A stretch of 64,000 bases of DNA. Source: Paracoccus jeotgali. GTDB lineage: Bacteria; Pseudomonadota; Alphaproteobacteria; Rhodobacterales; Rhodobacteraceae. This document shows positions 25,231 through 34,853 of this stretch, piece after piece. The notes beneath the pieces are model-generated. The model was not told the DNA's origin. It did not search any database and worked only from the letters and a program-made list of their open reading frames with translations. The translations under genes were made by a program, and so were the position numbers. The stretch is taken from assembly GCF_002865605.1 (NCBI RefSeq), contig NZ_CP025583.1:2212501-2276500 (forward strand), in the 5' to 3' direction. Position 1 is the first letter of the stretch. Each line of letters starts with the position of its first letter.

Positions 25231-25805
25231 TGGTCGCGGCGTTCACCACCATCGGCCATTCCAACCGCAGTCTGGACGAGTTCATCGCCATGCTGACCGA
25301 GGCCGGGGTGCGGCTGCTGGTCGATGTGCGGTCCTTTCCGCGCTCGCGCACGAACCCGCAATTCAACACCGACAGCCTGCCCGACGCGCTGTCGCTGTAT
25401 CAGATCGGCTATCGCCACATGCCGGATCTGGGCGGGCGTCGGCCGAAACAGCCCGAGGTCGATGACTGCCTGAACGACACCTGGCGCAACCGCAGCTTTC
25501 ACAATTACGCCGACTATGCGCTTGGCGACAGCTTCGGCGCCGCGTTCGCCGAACTGCTGGAACTGGGCGCCGAACAGCGGGTCAGCCTGATGTGTTCAGA
25601 AGCCGTGTGGTGGCGCTGTCACCGGCGGATCATCACCGATTACCTGCTGCTAAGCGGGCATCCGGTCGACCACCTGATGGGGCCGGGCACGATCACGCCC
25701 GCCAAGCCCACGCCCGAGGCGCGGCTGACGAGCGATGGCCATGTCATCTATCCCGACTCGGACAATCACTGCGCGCCCGCAAGCAATCTGGTCGCGGGCA
25801 ACTAA
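25230..25805 (+). CDS. DUF488 family protein
   Basis: A 191-residue DUF488 protein. The diagnostic parts are TIGHSNRSLDEFIAML, VDVRSFPRSRTNPQF, YRHMPDLGGRR and the cysteine cluster MCSEAVWWRCHRRII near residue 128. The family is widespread, with no agreed reaction. The conserved CSE...RCHR motif suggests a metal or nucleic-acid site. It is the last plus-strand gene before the minus-strand catabolic block, and its stop is 21 bp from that of the converging acyl-CoA synthetase. Confidence 0.88.
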   Translation: MVAAFTTIGHSNRSLDEFIAMLTEAGVRLLVDVRSFPRSRTNPQFNTDSLPDALSLYQIGYRHMPDLGGRRPKQPEVDDCLNDTWRNRSFHNYADYALGDSFGAAFAELLELGAEQRVSLMCSEAVWWRCHRRIITDYLLLSGHPVDHLMGPGTITPAKPTPEARLTSDGHVIYPDSDNHCAPASNLVAGN

Positions 25806-25826
25806 CCGGCCCCGCCAGCGACCCCG

Positions 25827-27464
25827 TCAGCGGTTCAGATTGCGGGCGCGGTCGCGCAGCATGTATTTCTGCACCTTACCGGTCGAGGTCTTGGGCAATT
25901 CCTCAAAGATGAAGGTCCGCGGCACCTTGAAGCCCGCCATGTTCTCGCGGCAAAAGCGGATCAGATCGTCCTGGGTCAGGCTGCGGCCCGGCTTCAGCGT
26001 GACGAAGGCGCAGGGGCTTTCGCCCCACTTCTCGTCCGGGCGCGCGACCACGGCGGCTTCCAGCACGTCGGGATGACGATACAGCACATCCTCGACCTCG
26101 ACCGAAGAGATATTCTCGCCGCCCGAGATGATGATGTCCTTCAGCCGGTCCTTGATCTCGATATATCCGTCCGGATGGACCACCCCCAGATCGCCCGAAG
26201 CGAACCAGCCGCCGCGGAACGCCTTGGCGGTGGCTGTGGGGTTCTTCAGATAGCCGCGCATGACGTTGTTGCCGCGCATGAAGATCTCGCCCATCGACTT
26301 GCCGTCCGGCGCGACCGGTTCCAGCGTCTCGGGGTCGGCGACCATCAGCCCTTCCAGCGCAGTATTCGGCACCCCCTGCCGCGCCTTCAGCCGGGCGCGC
26401 TGATCGGGATCCAGATCGTCCCATTTCGCCTGCCAGGCGCTGACGACCGAGGGGCCATAGGTCTCGGTCAGGCCATAGACCTGCGTCACCTCGACGCCCA
26501 TCGCCTCCATATTGGCGATGACGGTGGCGGGGGGCGGGGCGCCGGCGGTCATCACCTTGACCGGGTGCGAGAAATCCTTGAACTCGGCGGCGGCGTTGAC
26601 CAGCATGTTCAGCACGATGGGGGCGCCGCAGAAATGCGTCACCCGCTCGTCCCGGATCAGGCGGAAGATGTCGTCGGCACGCACCGCGCGCAGGCAGACG
26701 CTGATCCCGGCATTGGCGGCGATGGTCCAGGGAAAGCACCAGCCGTTGCAGTGGAACATCGGCAGCGTCCACAGGTAGCTGGCGTGATGCGGCATCCCCC
26801 AGGTCACGATGTTCGAGCTCGCGTTCAGCGCCGCGCCGCGATGGTGATAGACGACGCCCTTGGGATCGCCCGTCGTCCCCGAGGTATAGTTCAGGCTGAT
26901 CGCGTCCCATTCATTCTCGGGCAGCTTCCAGTCGAATTCGGGGTCGCCCTCGGCCAGCAGCTCGTCATAGCTCAGCCGCCCGATGCGCTGCCCGCCCTCG
27001 AATGAGGGGTCGATGATGTCCACCACCAGCAGATCGGGCCGGTTCGCCATGCGCACGGCGCGGGCGACGGTGTCGGAAAACTCGGGATCGACCAGCAGCA
27101 CGCGCGCCTCGGCGTGATCGAGGATGAAGCCGATCGCCTCGGCGTCGAGCCGGGTGTTGATGGTGTTCAGCACCGCGCCGGACATTGGGACGCCGAAATG
27201 CGCCTCGAACATCTCGGGGATATTGGCGGCGACGATGGACACGGTATCGCCGCGCCCGATCCCGCGCTGCGCCAGCGCCGAGGCCAGACGCCTTGTCCGG
27301 GCATAGGTCTCGCCCCAGTTGCGCCGCACCTCGCCATAGCTGACGGCGGGCAGGTCGGGATAGATCGCGGCGGTGCGCGCGATATAGGACAGCGGCGAAA
27401 GCTGCACGAAATTCGCGTCATTCGCGTCCAGTGCCAGATCGAAAATCGTCGGTTGTCCGGTCAT
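25827..27464 (-). CDS. AMP-forming acyl-CoA synthetase (FadD/DmdB-like)
   Basis: A 545-residue ANL-superfamily ligase that adenylates a carboxylic acid and transfers it to CoA. The P-loop is YTSGTTGDPKGVVYHH near residue 187, followed by VYGLTETYGP, GWFASGDLGVVHPDGYIEIKDR and KTSTGKVQKYMLR with the catalytic lysine. This subgroup includes medium-chain and 3-methylmercaptopropionate CoA ligases. I start at ATG 27464; the frame stays open further upstream but overlaps livF and beyond. It lies at the distal end of the transporter operon, about 100 bp after livF. Confidence 0.88.
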   Translation of the reverse strand: MTGQPTIFDLALDANDANFVQLSPLSYIARTAAIYPDLPAVSYGEVRRNWGETYARTRRLASALAQRGIGRGDTVSIVAANIPEMFEAHFGVPMSGAVLNTINTRLDAEAIGFILDHAEARVLLVDPEFSDTVARAVRMANRPDLLVVDIIDPSFEGGQRIGRLSYDELLAEGDPEFDWKLPENEWDAISLNYTSGTTGDPKGVVYHHRGAALNASSNIVTWGMPHHASYLWTLPMFHCNGWCFPWTIAANAGISVCLRAVRADDIFRLIRDERVTHFCGAPIVLNMLVNAAAEFKDFSHPVKVMTAGAPPPATVIANMEAMGVEVTQVYGLTETYGPSVVSAWQAKWDDLDPDQRARLKARQGVPNTALEGLMVADPETLEPVAPDGKSMGEIFMRGNNVMRGYLKNPTATAKAFRGGWFASGDLGVVHPDGYIEIKDRLKDIIISGGENISSVEVEDVLYRHPDVLEAAVVARPDEKWGESPCAFVTLKPGRSLTQDDLIRFCRENMAGFKVPRTFIFEELPKTSTGKVQKYMLRDRARNLNR

Positions 27465-27568
27465 CGGCCCTGCCCTTCCTGAAACGAATCGCCTGCTGAC
27501 AGCATCCACGAAGCGCGCGCCATGACCAGACCGGATGTGACCCCACCCTGCGACCCGCCGCCGCGGCG

Positions 27569-28258
27569 TCAGACGCCCAGATAGCGGTCGCTGAGGTCGG
27601 CGGTCAGGTCGTCGATGGGTCCGGCCCAGGCGCTTTCGCCGCGTTCCAGGATCACCGCGCGGTCGGCCACGGCGCAGATTTCGCGCAGGGATTTGTCGAC
27701 CAGCAGGATCGACAGCCCCTGCGCCTTCAGCGCGCGGACGCCGTCCCAGATTTCCTGCCGCACGACGGGGGCCAGCCCCTCGGTCGCCTCGTCCAGCACC
27801 AGCAGGCGCGGATTGGTCATCAGCGCGCGGCCGATGGCCAGCATCTGCTGCTCGCCCCCCGACAGCGTGGCCGACACCTGACCCATCCGCTCGGCCAGGC
27901 GCGGGAACAGCGTGCAGACGCGGGCCATGTCCCAGGGGCCGGGGCGGGCGGCGACGATCAGGTTCTCGGCCACGGTCAGCGGCGCGAAACAGCGCCGCCC
28001 CTCGGGGACCAGCCCGACCCCCAGCCGCGCGACGGCGGGGATGCTGAGACGCGCGATGTCCTGTCCGGCCACGCGAATGGTGCCGCCGGTCAGGGGCAGC
28101 AGGCGGCTGATGCAGCGGATGGTGGTGGTCTTGCCCATGCCGTTGCGGCCCATCAGCGCCACCACCTGCCCCTCCTCCATCCGCAGCGAGACGCCGAACA
28201 GCGCCTGCACCGGGCCATAACCGGCAGTGATCCGCTCGATCTCCAGCAGCGGGCTCAT
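27569..28258 (-). CDS. livF: Branched-chain-type ABC transporter ATPase LivF
   Basis: A 229-residue LivF-class ATPase with Walker A MGRNGMGKTTT, signature ATLSGGEQQMLAIGRAL, Walker B LLVLDEATEGLAP and the LivF end DRYLGV. It powers import with LivG, H and M. LIV-type systems also carry aromatic acids and amides; the surrounding kynurenine and CoA-ligase genes suggest an aromatic substrate. The ATG overlaps the livG stop (ATGA). Confidence 0.93.
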   Translation of the reverse strand: MSPLLEIERITAGYGPVQALFGVSLRMEEGQVVALMGRNGMGKTTTIRCISRLLPLTGGTIRVAGQDIARLSIPAVARLGVGLVPEGRRCFAPLTVAENLIVAARPGPWDMARVCTLFPRLAERMGQVSATLSGGEQQMLAIGRALMTNPRLLVLDEATEGLAPVVRQEIWDGVRALKAQGLSILLVDKSLREICAVADRAVILERGESAWAGPIDDLTADLSDRYLGV

Positions 28259-29019
28259 GCCTCTTCCCCCAGATACGAGGCGCGGACCTGCGGATCGGAC
28301 CGGATCTCGGCCACGCTGCCCTGCGCGATGATCTGGCCGTAAACCAGAACCGAGATGCGGTCGGCCAGCGCAAACACCGCGTCCATGTCATGTTCGACCA
28401 GCAGGATCGGCGCGTCGGATTTCAACGCCGACAGGATCGCGGTCAACTGCCGCCCGCCTTCGGCCCCCATGCCCGCCATCGGCTCGTCCAGCAGAAAGGC
28501 GCGCGGCCGCAGCGCCAGCGCCATGGCGATTTCCAGCTTGCGCCGCTCGCCATGGGACAGCTCGGCTGCGGGGCTGTGGGCGCGGTCCTCCAACCCGGCA
28601 TGGGCGATGTGATAGAGCGCGGGCGCGGTCAGGGCGTCATCGGCCAGCGCCGGGCGAAAGAAGCGAAAGACGTGGCCATCGGCGCCCGCCACGGCCAGCA
28701 TGACGTTTTGCAGCACGCTGAAATCGGGAATGATGCTCGACACCTGAAAGCTGCGCGCCAGCCCCAGACGGGCGCGCGCCGCCCCGTCCAGCCGGTCGAT
28801 CACCTGCCCGTCAAAGCGGATGGTGCCGGCATCGGGGCGGATCTCGCCCGTGATCTGCTTGATCAGCGTAGATTTCCCCGCGCCATTCGGGCCGATCAGG
28901 GCGTGGATCTCGCCCGGGCGCAGGGTCAGGCTGACATTGTCGGTCGCGACCAGCGCGCCGAAGCGTTTGCGCAGCCCGCTGATCTCCAGCACCGGTTCGT
29001 CGGTCAAGGGCTTAGCCAT
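28255..29019 (-). CDS. livG: Branched-chain-type ABC transporter ATPase LivG
   Basis: A 254-residue LivG-class ATPase: Walker A GPNGAGKSTLIKQI, the LivG-typical ARLGLARSFQVSSIIPDFSVLQNV, signature ELSHGERRKLEIAMAL (Ser-His-Gly in place of Ser-Gly-Gly, common in LivG), Walker B FLLDEPMAGMG and switch LLVEHDMDAVF. It overlaps livM by eight bases and livF by four, indicating tight translational coupling. Confidence 0.93.
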   Translation of the reverse strand: MAKPLTDEPVLEISGLRKRFGALVATDNVSLTLRPGEIHALIGPNGAGKSTLIKQITGEIRPDAGTIRFDGQVIDRLDGAARARLGLARSFQVSSIIPDFSVLQNVMLAVAGADGHVFRFFRPALADDALTAPALYHIAHAGLEDRAHSPAAELSHGERRKLEIAMALALRPRAFLLDEPMAGMGAEGGRQLTAILSALKSDAPILLVEHDMDAVFALADRISVLVYGQIIAQGSVAEIRSDPQVRASYLGEEA

Positions 29020-30046
29020 GTCGCGCCCTTCCGGTCAGGATGCCGATCAGCCCGCCGGGCGAGAAGAGCACGATGACCAGCAGCAGCAGCCCCAGCAGCG
29101 CCTGCCAATATTCGCTGACGCCGCCCAGCAGATGTTCCAGCAGGATGAAGATCGCGGCCCCCGCCACCGGCCCGCACAGCCGCCCGACCCCGCCCAGGAT
29201 GACCAGCACCATGATCTCGCCCGACATGTGCCAGGACAGCATCGCCGGGCTGACAAAGCGGTTGAGATCGGCGTACAGCGACCCCGCCAGCCCGGTCAGC
29301 ATCCCCGACAGCACAAAGGCGGTCAGCCGGATCGCATAGGGGCGGATGCCCACCGCGGCGGCGCGCAGGCTGTTCTGCCGCACCGCCTGCAGCGCGAGCC
29401 CATAGCGTGACTGCGTGACCATCGCCGTCAGCAGCAGCGCCAGCGCCAACAGCCCGGCGCAGATGGCGAAATACTGGATCGGGTCAAAAGTGTTCATGCC
29501 CGGAAAGTTGTTGCGGACATAAAAGCTCAGCCCGTCCTCGCCGCCATAGCGCGACCAGCTGAGCGCGAAGTAGAAGATCATCTGCGCGAAGGCGAGCGTG
29601 ACCATGATGAAATAGACGCCCTTGGTCCGCAGCGACAGCGCCCCGATCAGCCCGGCTGCCGCCCCCGCGACCAGCATCGCCATGGGCCAGATGCCCAGCA
29701 TGTCGTTGCTGCCCATCACCGTGAAGGGCAGCGTGAAGACCGGCGTGCCGTCCGCGGCATGGCTGGCGAGGATGCCGGTCACATAGCCGCCGATGCCGAA
29801 AAACGCCGCATGACCGAACGAGATCATGCCGCCATAGCCAAGCGCGAGGTTCAGCCCCACGCCGGCCAGCGCGAGGATCGCGACCTTGGTCGCCAGCGTC
29901 ACGGTGAAGCCCTGCCCGGCCAGATGGGCGGCGATGGCCACCCCCACCAGCAGCAGCAGGATGGCAAGGTTGATCAGCGCCTCGCGCAGGGCGCCCGGTC
30001 GCTTCATGGTCTGGCCGGCGCTGTGGGTGGGTTCCTGCATGGTCAC
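29012..30046 (-). CDS. livM: Branched-chain-type ABC transporter permease LivM
   Basis: A 344-residue permease with eight to ten helices. GVGLNLALGYGGMISFGHAAFFGIGGYVTG is the LivM/LivH core motif, and GLALQAVRQNSLRAAAVGIRPYAIRLTAFVLSG is the coupling segment that contacts the ATPase. It forms the inner-membrane channel with LivH. Its start overlaps the livH stop by four bases. Confidence 0.93.
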   Translation of the reverse strand: MTMQEPTHSAGQTMKRPGALREALINLAILLLLVGVAIAAHLAGQGFTVTLATKVAILALAGVGLNLALGYGGMISFGHAAFFGIGGYVTGILASHAADGTPVFTLPFTVMGSNDMLGIWPMAMLVAGAAAGLIGALSLRTKGVYFIMVTLAFAQMIFYFALSWSRYGGEDGLSFYVRNNFPGMNTFDPIQYFAICAGLLALALLLTAMVTQSRYGLALQAVRQNSLRAAAVGIRPYAIRLTAFVLSGMLTGLAGSLYADLNRFVSPAMLSWHMSGEIMVLVILGGVGRLCGPVAGAAIFILLEHLLGGVSEYWQALLGLLLLVIVLFSPGGLIGILTGRARHG

Positions 30047-30957
30047 GCCCCTGTCCCGAACAAGCCCTGCGGCCGCAGGATCAGCACCAGCGCCATGAGG
30101 ATATAGATCAGCATCGAGGCCAGCGACGCCCCGATCGCGTCACCGCCCGGCGCCTGACTGAAGCGCGCGAAGAGATCGGGCAGCAAGGCCTTGCCCAGCG
30201 TGTCGGTCATGCCGACCAGCAGCGCGCCGATCAGCGCCCCCTTGATCGAGCCGATGCCGCCGATCACGACGACGACAAAGGCAAGGATCAGCACCGGCTC
30301 GCCCATGCCGACCTGCACCGACTGGATCGACCCCACCAGCGCCCCCGCCAGCCCGGCCAGCGCCGCGCCAAGGGCAAAGACGATGGTGTAAAGCCGGGCG
30401 ATGTCGACCCCGAGGGCCGCGATCATTTCGCGGTCGGCCTCGCCCGCGCGGATGCGGATGCCAAGCCGCGTGCGGGTGATCAGCAGCCACAGGCCCACCG
30501 CCACCGCCGCCCCGACCGCGATAATGACCAGCCGGAACAGCGGATAGACCAGCCCGCCGGGCAGCGTGACCGCGCCCGACAGCGCCGACGGCAGGTTCAG
30601 ATAGAGCGGGAAAGAGCCGAAGACCCAGCGCGTCCCCTCGGAAAACACCAGGATCAGCGCGAATGTCGCCAGCACCTGATCCAGATGGTCGCGCCGATAC
30701 AGGCGACGGATCACCAGCATCTCGACCAGCGCGCCGGCCCCTGCGGCGGCGACAAGGCTGGCCAGCAGGCCCAGCCAGAACCACCCCGTCGCGGCCGCCA
30801 CCCAGGCGCAGGCGAAGGCGCCCACCATGAACAGCGAGCCATGCGCCAGATTGATCAGCCCCATGACGCCGAAGACCAGCGTCAGCCCCGCTGCCATCAG
30901 GAACAGCATCATCCCGTATTGCAGGCCATTCAGCGCCTGCTCGGCCACAAGTAGCAC
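30043..30957 (-). CDS. livH: Branched-chain-type ABC transporter permease LivH
   Basis: A 304-residue permease: ALNGLQYGMMLFLMAAGLTLVFGVMGLINLAHGSLFM at the N-terminus is the LivH signature, RLGIRIRAGEADREMIAALG is the coupling loop, and VVVIGGIGSIKGALIGALLVG closes the second half. It pairs with LivM. It begins 63 bp after the (frameshifted) binding-protein gene, the usual gap for a stabilising hairpin between the binding protein and the channel genes, though none is obvious here. Confidence 0.93.
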   Translation of the reverse strand: MLLVAEQALNGLQYGMMLFLMAAGLTLVFGVMGLINLAHGSLFMVGAFACAWVAAATGWFWLGLLASLVAAAGAGALVEMLVIRRLYRRDHLDQVLATFALILVFSEGTRWVFGSFPLYLNLPSALSGAVTLPGGLVYPLFRLVIIAVGAAVAVGLWLLITRTRLGIRIRAGEADREMIAALGVDIARLYTIVFALGAALAGLAGALVGSIQSVQVGMGEPVLILAFVVVVIGGIGSIKGALIGALLVGMTDTLGKALLPDLFARFSQAPGGDAIGASLASMLIYILMALVLILRPQGLFGTGA

Positions 30958-31020
30958 ATTGCCCCCTTCAGCGAGCTTGCTTGGCGCAGAGGCGGAGCGC
31001 CGCCCCCGCGTCAGACGGGA

Positions 31021-32186
31021 TTACATCTTGCACTGCTCGGCATAGGCATCGGCATGGTCGGTCAGCACCGGCTCGATGATGTCATTGGTCAGAGTGTCGC
31101 CGTCGCGGACGACCTCGCGGACATAGAAATCCTGAATCGGGTGCTGGTTGGACCCAAAGCGGAAATTGCCGCGCACGCTGTCGAAATCGGCCTTGGCCAG
31201 CGCCGCGCGGAAGGCGTCGGCGTCGCCCACATCGGCCGCTTGCATCGCCGACAGCAGCAGGTTCGCGGTGTCATATCCCTGCGCCGCATAAAGCGAGGGC
31301 AGACGGCCATATTCGGCCTGGAAGCTTTCGACGAATTTCGCGTTGGCCGGATTGTCCAGATCGCGCGACCAGTTGGCGGTGTTCTTGACCCCCAGCGCGG
31401 CATCGCCGGCGGCGGGCAGGATGTCCTGGCTGAAGCTGAAGGCGGGGCCGATCAGCGCGGTATCGACGCCGGATTCGGCATATTGCTTCATGAAGGCGAT
31501 GCCCATGCCGCCGGGCAGGAAGAAGAACACCGCATCCGCGCCGCTGTTGCGGATCTGTGCGATCTCGCCCGCATAATCGGTCTGGCCGACCTGGGTATAG
31601 ATCTCTTGCACCACCTCGCCGTCATAGAACCGCTTGAAGCCGGTCAGCGAGTCCTTCCCGGCAGGATAGTTCGGCGCCATGATCAGCACCTTGCCGATCC
31701 CGGCCTTGCTGGCATAGGCGCCCGCCGCCTCGTGCATGTTGTCGTTCTGATACGAGACCGAGAAATATTTCGGATCACACCCCGCCCCGCCAGCGCCGAG
31801 GGCGCGGCGTTGGTGGACAGGTAGAACTTGCCCTGCGCGACCGCCGCCGGCACCACCGCCATGGCGAGGTTCGACCACACGATGCCGGTCAGCACATCGA
31901 CCTGATCGGACTGGATCATCTTGTCGGCGATCTGGACGGCGACATCGGGCTTTTGCTGGTCGTCCTCGATGTGCAGCTCGACCTCGGACGCGGCGTCGCC
32001 GGCGTTTTTCAGCGCCAGTTGAAAGCCGTCGCGGGTGTCGATCCCCAGACCGGCACCGCCGCCGGACAGCGTGGTGATCATCCCGACCTTGACCGGCGCG
32101 GCCAGCGCAGCCCCGGCCCCCGTCAGCGTCGCCAGCGTCAGCGCCACGGCGCTGACCCCGGCCAGATGCATCTTTGTCTTCTGCAT
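31021..32186 (-). pseudogene. ABC transporter periplasmic binding protein, frameshifted
   Basis: A LivJ/LivK-type binding protein in two frames. Frame one starts at ATG 32186 with a signal peptide (MHLAGVSAVALTLATLTGAGAALA) and reads PVKVGMITTLSGGGAGLG through STNAAPSALAG at residue 134. The second frame continues GCDPKYFSVSYQNDNMHEAAG to AEQCKM at 31021. Adding one G to the four-base run at 31785-31788 (minus strand) restores 388 residues with no other defect, and the rest shows no decay. As written, the product would lose about two thirds of the protein. Either the base is a homopolymer sequencing miss, or the importer lost its binding protein recently. Confidence 0.9.
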
Positions 32187-32249
32187 GTTCGTCTCCCTGT
32201 TGTGTCATGGGCCGGGGCCGGGTCTGTGCCCGGTTTTGCCGGCGGGTCG

Positions 32250-33890
32250 TCAGTCGCGGTCTTCCAGCAGCCGGAAGCGCTGGATCTTGCCGCTTTCGGT
32301 CTTGGGCAGGCTATCCTGAAACACGATCTTGCGCGGATATTTATAGGGCGCAATCTCTTGCTTGACGTGATCCTGCAGGATGCGCGCCATGTTGGGGCCG
32401 GTCCCGACCCCCGGCCGCATCACCACATGGGCGCGCACGATCTGCCCGCGATCCGGGTCGGGCGCGCCGACCACGGCACATTCCAGCACGTCGGGATGGG
32501 CCAGCAAGGCGGCCTCGACCTCGGGTCCGGCGATGTTGTAGCCCGCCGACAGGATGATGCCGTCATTGCGGGCGGCAAAGTGGAAACGCCCCTCGTCATC
32601 CTGCAAGAAGGTGTCGCCGGTCAGGTTCCAGCCATCCAGCACATAGTTCCGCTGCTTGTCGTGGTCGTCCAGATAGCGGCAGCCGACCGGGCCGCGCACC
32701 GCCAGCCGCCCCAGCTCGCCCGGCGGCAGTTCCTGCCCGTCGGGCCCGATGATCCGCGCGCGATAGCCGCTGACCGGACGCCCGGTGCAGCCCGGATGGG
32801 AATCGTCGAAACGGTTCGAGATGAAGATATGCAGCATCTCGGTGGAGCCGATCCCGTCCAGCATCGGCTTGCCCGTCTTCTGTTTCCACTCCTCATAGAC
32901 CGGGGCCGGCAGCGTCTCGCCCGCCGAGACGGCGGCGCGCAGGCTGGACAGATCGGCGCCCGCATCCATCGCCTGCATCATCACCCGATAGGCGGTCGGC
33001 GCGGTAAAGCAGATGGTCGCGCGGTGGGCCTGAATGATCTCGATCAGGTTCGGCGGCGAGGCGTTTTCCAGCAGCGCCGCCGAGGCCCCGAAGCGCAGCG
33101 GAAAGATCGCCAGCCCGCCCAGCCCAAAGGTAAACGCAAGCGGCGGCGAGCCGACGAACACGTCCTCGGGCTGCACGTCCAGCACCTCGCGCGCATAGGC
33201 GTCGGCGATGATCAGCAGGTCGCGGTGGAAATGCATCGTGGCCTTCGGCTCGCCCGTCGTGCCCGAGGTGAAGCCCAGCAGCGCCACGTCGTCGCGCCCG
33301 GTGCGGATGGCGTCGAACTGCACCGGCTTGGTCAGCGCGGCGCGGTCCAGCTCGGCATCGTGGTTGGCGCTGCCGTCAAAGCCGATGACGGTGTCCAGAT
33401 AGTCGCTTTCCTGCGCGACGCGGGTCAGGTCGTCCATCAGCCGCGTGTCGCACAGCGCGTGGCTGATCTGCGCCTTGTCCACGATCCGCGACAACTCGCC
33501 CCGGCGCAGCATTGGCATGGTGTTGACCACCACCGCACCCGCCTTGGTGGCGGCCAGCCAGCAGGCGACCATGGCTGGGTTGTTGGGTGAGCGGATCAGC
33601 ACGCGGTTGCCCGGCTTGACGCCGTAATCCTCGACCAGCGCATGGGCGATGCGGTTGGTCCAGTCGGTCAGTTCCTTGTAGGTGCGGATGCGGCCATTGC
33701 CGATCAGCGCCACGCGGTCGCCAAACCCCTGCTCCACCATCCGGTCGGTCAGCTCGACCGCGGCATTCAGATATTCCGGGTATTGAAAGCGCCCCAGTTC
33801 CAGTTCCGGCCACAGATCGGGCGGAGGCAGGTTGTCGCGCGTGAAGCTGTCAACATGCGCGGTCGGTCCCAGTTGCGGCTGTCGACTCAT
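32250..33890 (-). CDS. Benzoate-CoA ligase family / probable 2-aminobenzoate-CoA ligase
   Basis: A 546-residue ANL ligase. The opening HVDSFTRDNLPPPDLWPEL is characteristic of the 2-aminobenzoate-type benzoate-CoA ligase family. GFTSGTTGEPKATMHFHRD is the P-loop, LDGIGSTEMLHIFISN the A5 motif, YVLDGWNLTGDTFLQDDEGRFHFAARNDGI the hinge region and KTESGKIQRFRL the catalytic-Lys end. It would form an aryl-CoA from an aromatic acid. Lying next to kynB and kynU, anthranilate is the most likely substrate, but this is inferred from context. It is followed 63 bp later by the binding-protein gene. Confidence 0.85.
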   Translation of the reverse strand: MSRQPQLGPTAHVDSFTRDNLPPPDLWPELELGRFQYPEYLNAAVELTDRMVEQGFGDRVALIGNGRIRTYKELTDWTNRIAHALVEDYGVKPGNRVLIRSPNNPAMVACWLAATKAGAVVVNTMPMLRRGELSRIVDKAQISHALCDTRLMDDLTRVAQESDYLDTVIGFDGSANHDAELDRAALTKPVQFDAIRTGRDDVALLGFTSGTTGEPKATMHFHRDLLIIADAYAREVLDVQPEDVFVGSPPLAFTFGLGGLAIFPLRFGASAALLENASPPNLIEIIQAHRATICFTAPTAYRVMMQAMDAGADLSSLRAAVSAGETLPAPVYEEWKQKTGKPMLDGIGSTEMLHIFISNRFDDSHPGCTGRPVSGYRARIIGPDGQELPPGELGRLAVRGPVGCRYLDDHDKQRNYVLDGWNLTGDTFLQDDEGRFHFAARNDGIILSAGYNIAGPEVEAALLAHPDVLECAVVGAPDPDRGQIVRAHVVMRPGVGTGPNMARILQDHVKQEIAPYKYPRKIVFQDSLPKTESGKIQRFRLLEDRD

Positions 33891-33999
33891 GTGGTGATGG
33901 TCCTGCTTTGCTTGGTCATGGGGGCGCGGTGCAGGTCAGCCTGACATGTTTTCGGCAAATCTCAAACATGAAATATTTGAACGCAAAGCATGTTGCCGC

Positions 34000-34853
34000 T
34001 CACCCGGCCTCGGCAAAGACATGGGGGTGCAGGATGATATCGTAATGATGCAGCCCCGGCTGAAGCTGAAACCCCACATCGCAGCCGGCGCGGCGCAGAT
34101 GCTCGGCATAGTCGCGGCTCTGGCGGATGAACTCGGCCGTGTCGCGCTCGCCCACGGTAATGCGGTAGCGAAGCCCGGGCGCGGCGCTGCGGCGCAGGGG
34201 GACAGCGCGTCGATTTCGGCGTCAGTCAGTTGCAGCTTGTCGTTGACCGACATCAGCGCGATGGGTTCCAGATCATAGACGCCGCTGATCAACACCGCCT
34301 CGGTCACTTGCAGGCCGGACGCCGCCAGCGCCTGACCGTGATCGGCCAGCACCATCGCCACCAGATGCGCGCCGGCGCTATGCCCCGACAGCGTGACCCG
34401 CTGCGGATCGAAGCCCAGCGTCTCGGCCTGCCTCCCCAGCCAGCACAGCGCCTGCAGGCATTCCGCCAGCATCTGCCCCAGCCGCGCATCGGGGGCGAGG
34501 GTATAGTTCAGCGTCGCAAAGGCGTGACCCTGTTCATGCAGCGCGGGCGCCATGGCGGCCGAATCGCGCTGGCTCAGCGCCTGCCAGTAACCGCCGTGGA
34601 TAAAGACATGCAGCCCGGCAGCGGGGTTGGGCGCGGGGAAATAATCCAGCACATGCTGCGGATCGGAGCCATAGCGCAGGTTTTCGGCCACCTGCATCCC
34701 GGCCCGCGCCTCGGTGCTGAGCGCGCGATAGGCGGCCAGATAGGGCGAGATATCGCCGCCCACCATCGAGCCGGGCGAATATTCACGCTGCAACTCGGCC
34801 TGCGTGAAACCGCGATAGAGCATCTGCGCCCCCTGCCCTGCCACGCTGTCCAT
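34000..34853 (-). pseudogene. kynB: Kynurenine formamidase (alpha/beta hydrolase), frameshifted
   Basis: An alpha/beta-hydrolase in two frames. Frame one, from ATG 34853, has the oxyanion HGGYWQALSQRD and the nucleophile elbow SGHSAGAHLVAM. It breaks at the C run of TCCCCC (minus strand, 34197-34201), after which the other frame reads LRRSAAPGLRYRITVGERDTAEFIRQS and ends GLHHYDIILHPHVFAEAG, holding the catalytic His. One extra C gives 284 residues with a normal end at 34000. As written, the product loses the catalytic His. The family hydrolyses N-formylkynurenine, and the kynU gene starting 95 bp away divergently supports that role. Confidence 0.85.

Noticed and set aside
27569..28391. An upstream extension of the acyl-CoA synthetase frame through livF
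   Set aside because: livF is intact in its own frame here; the ligase family begins at 27464.
32250..33890. Possible further frameshift in the CoA ligase next to the two broken genes
   Set aside because: The frame is continuous for 546 residues with all ANL motifs in order.
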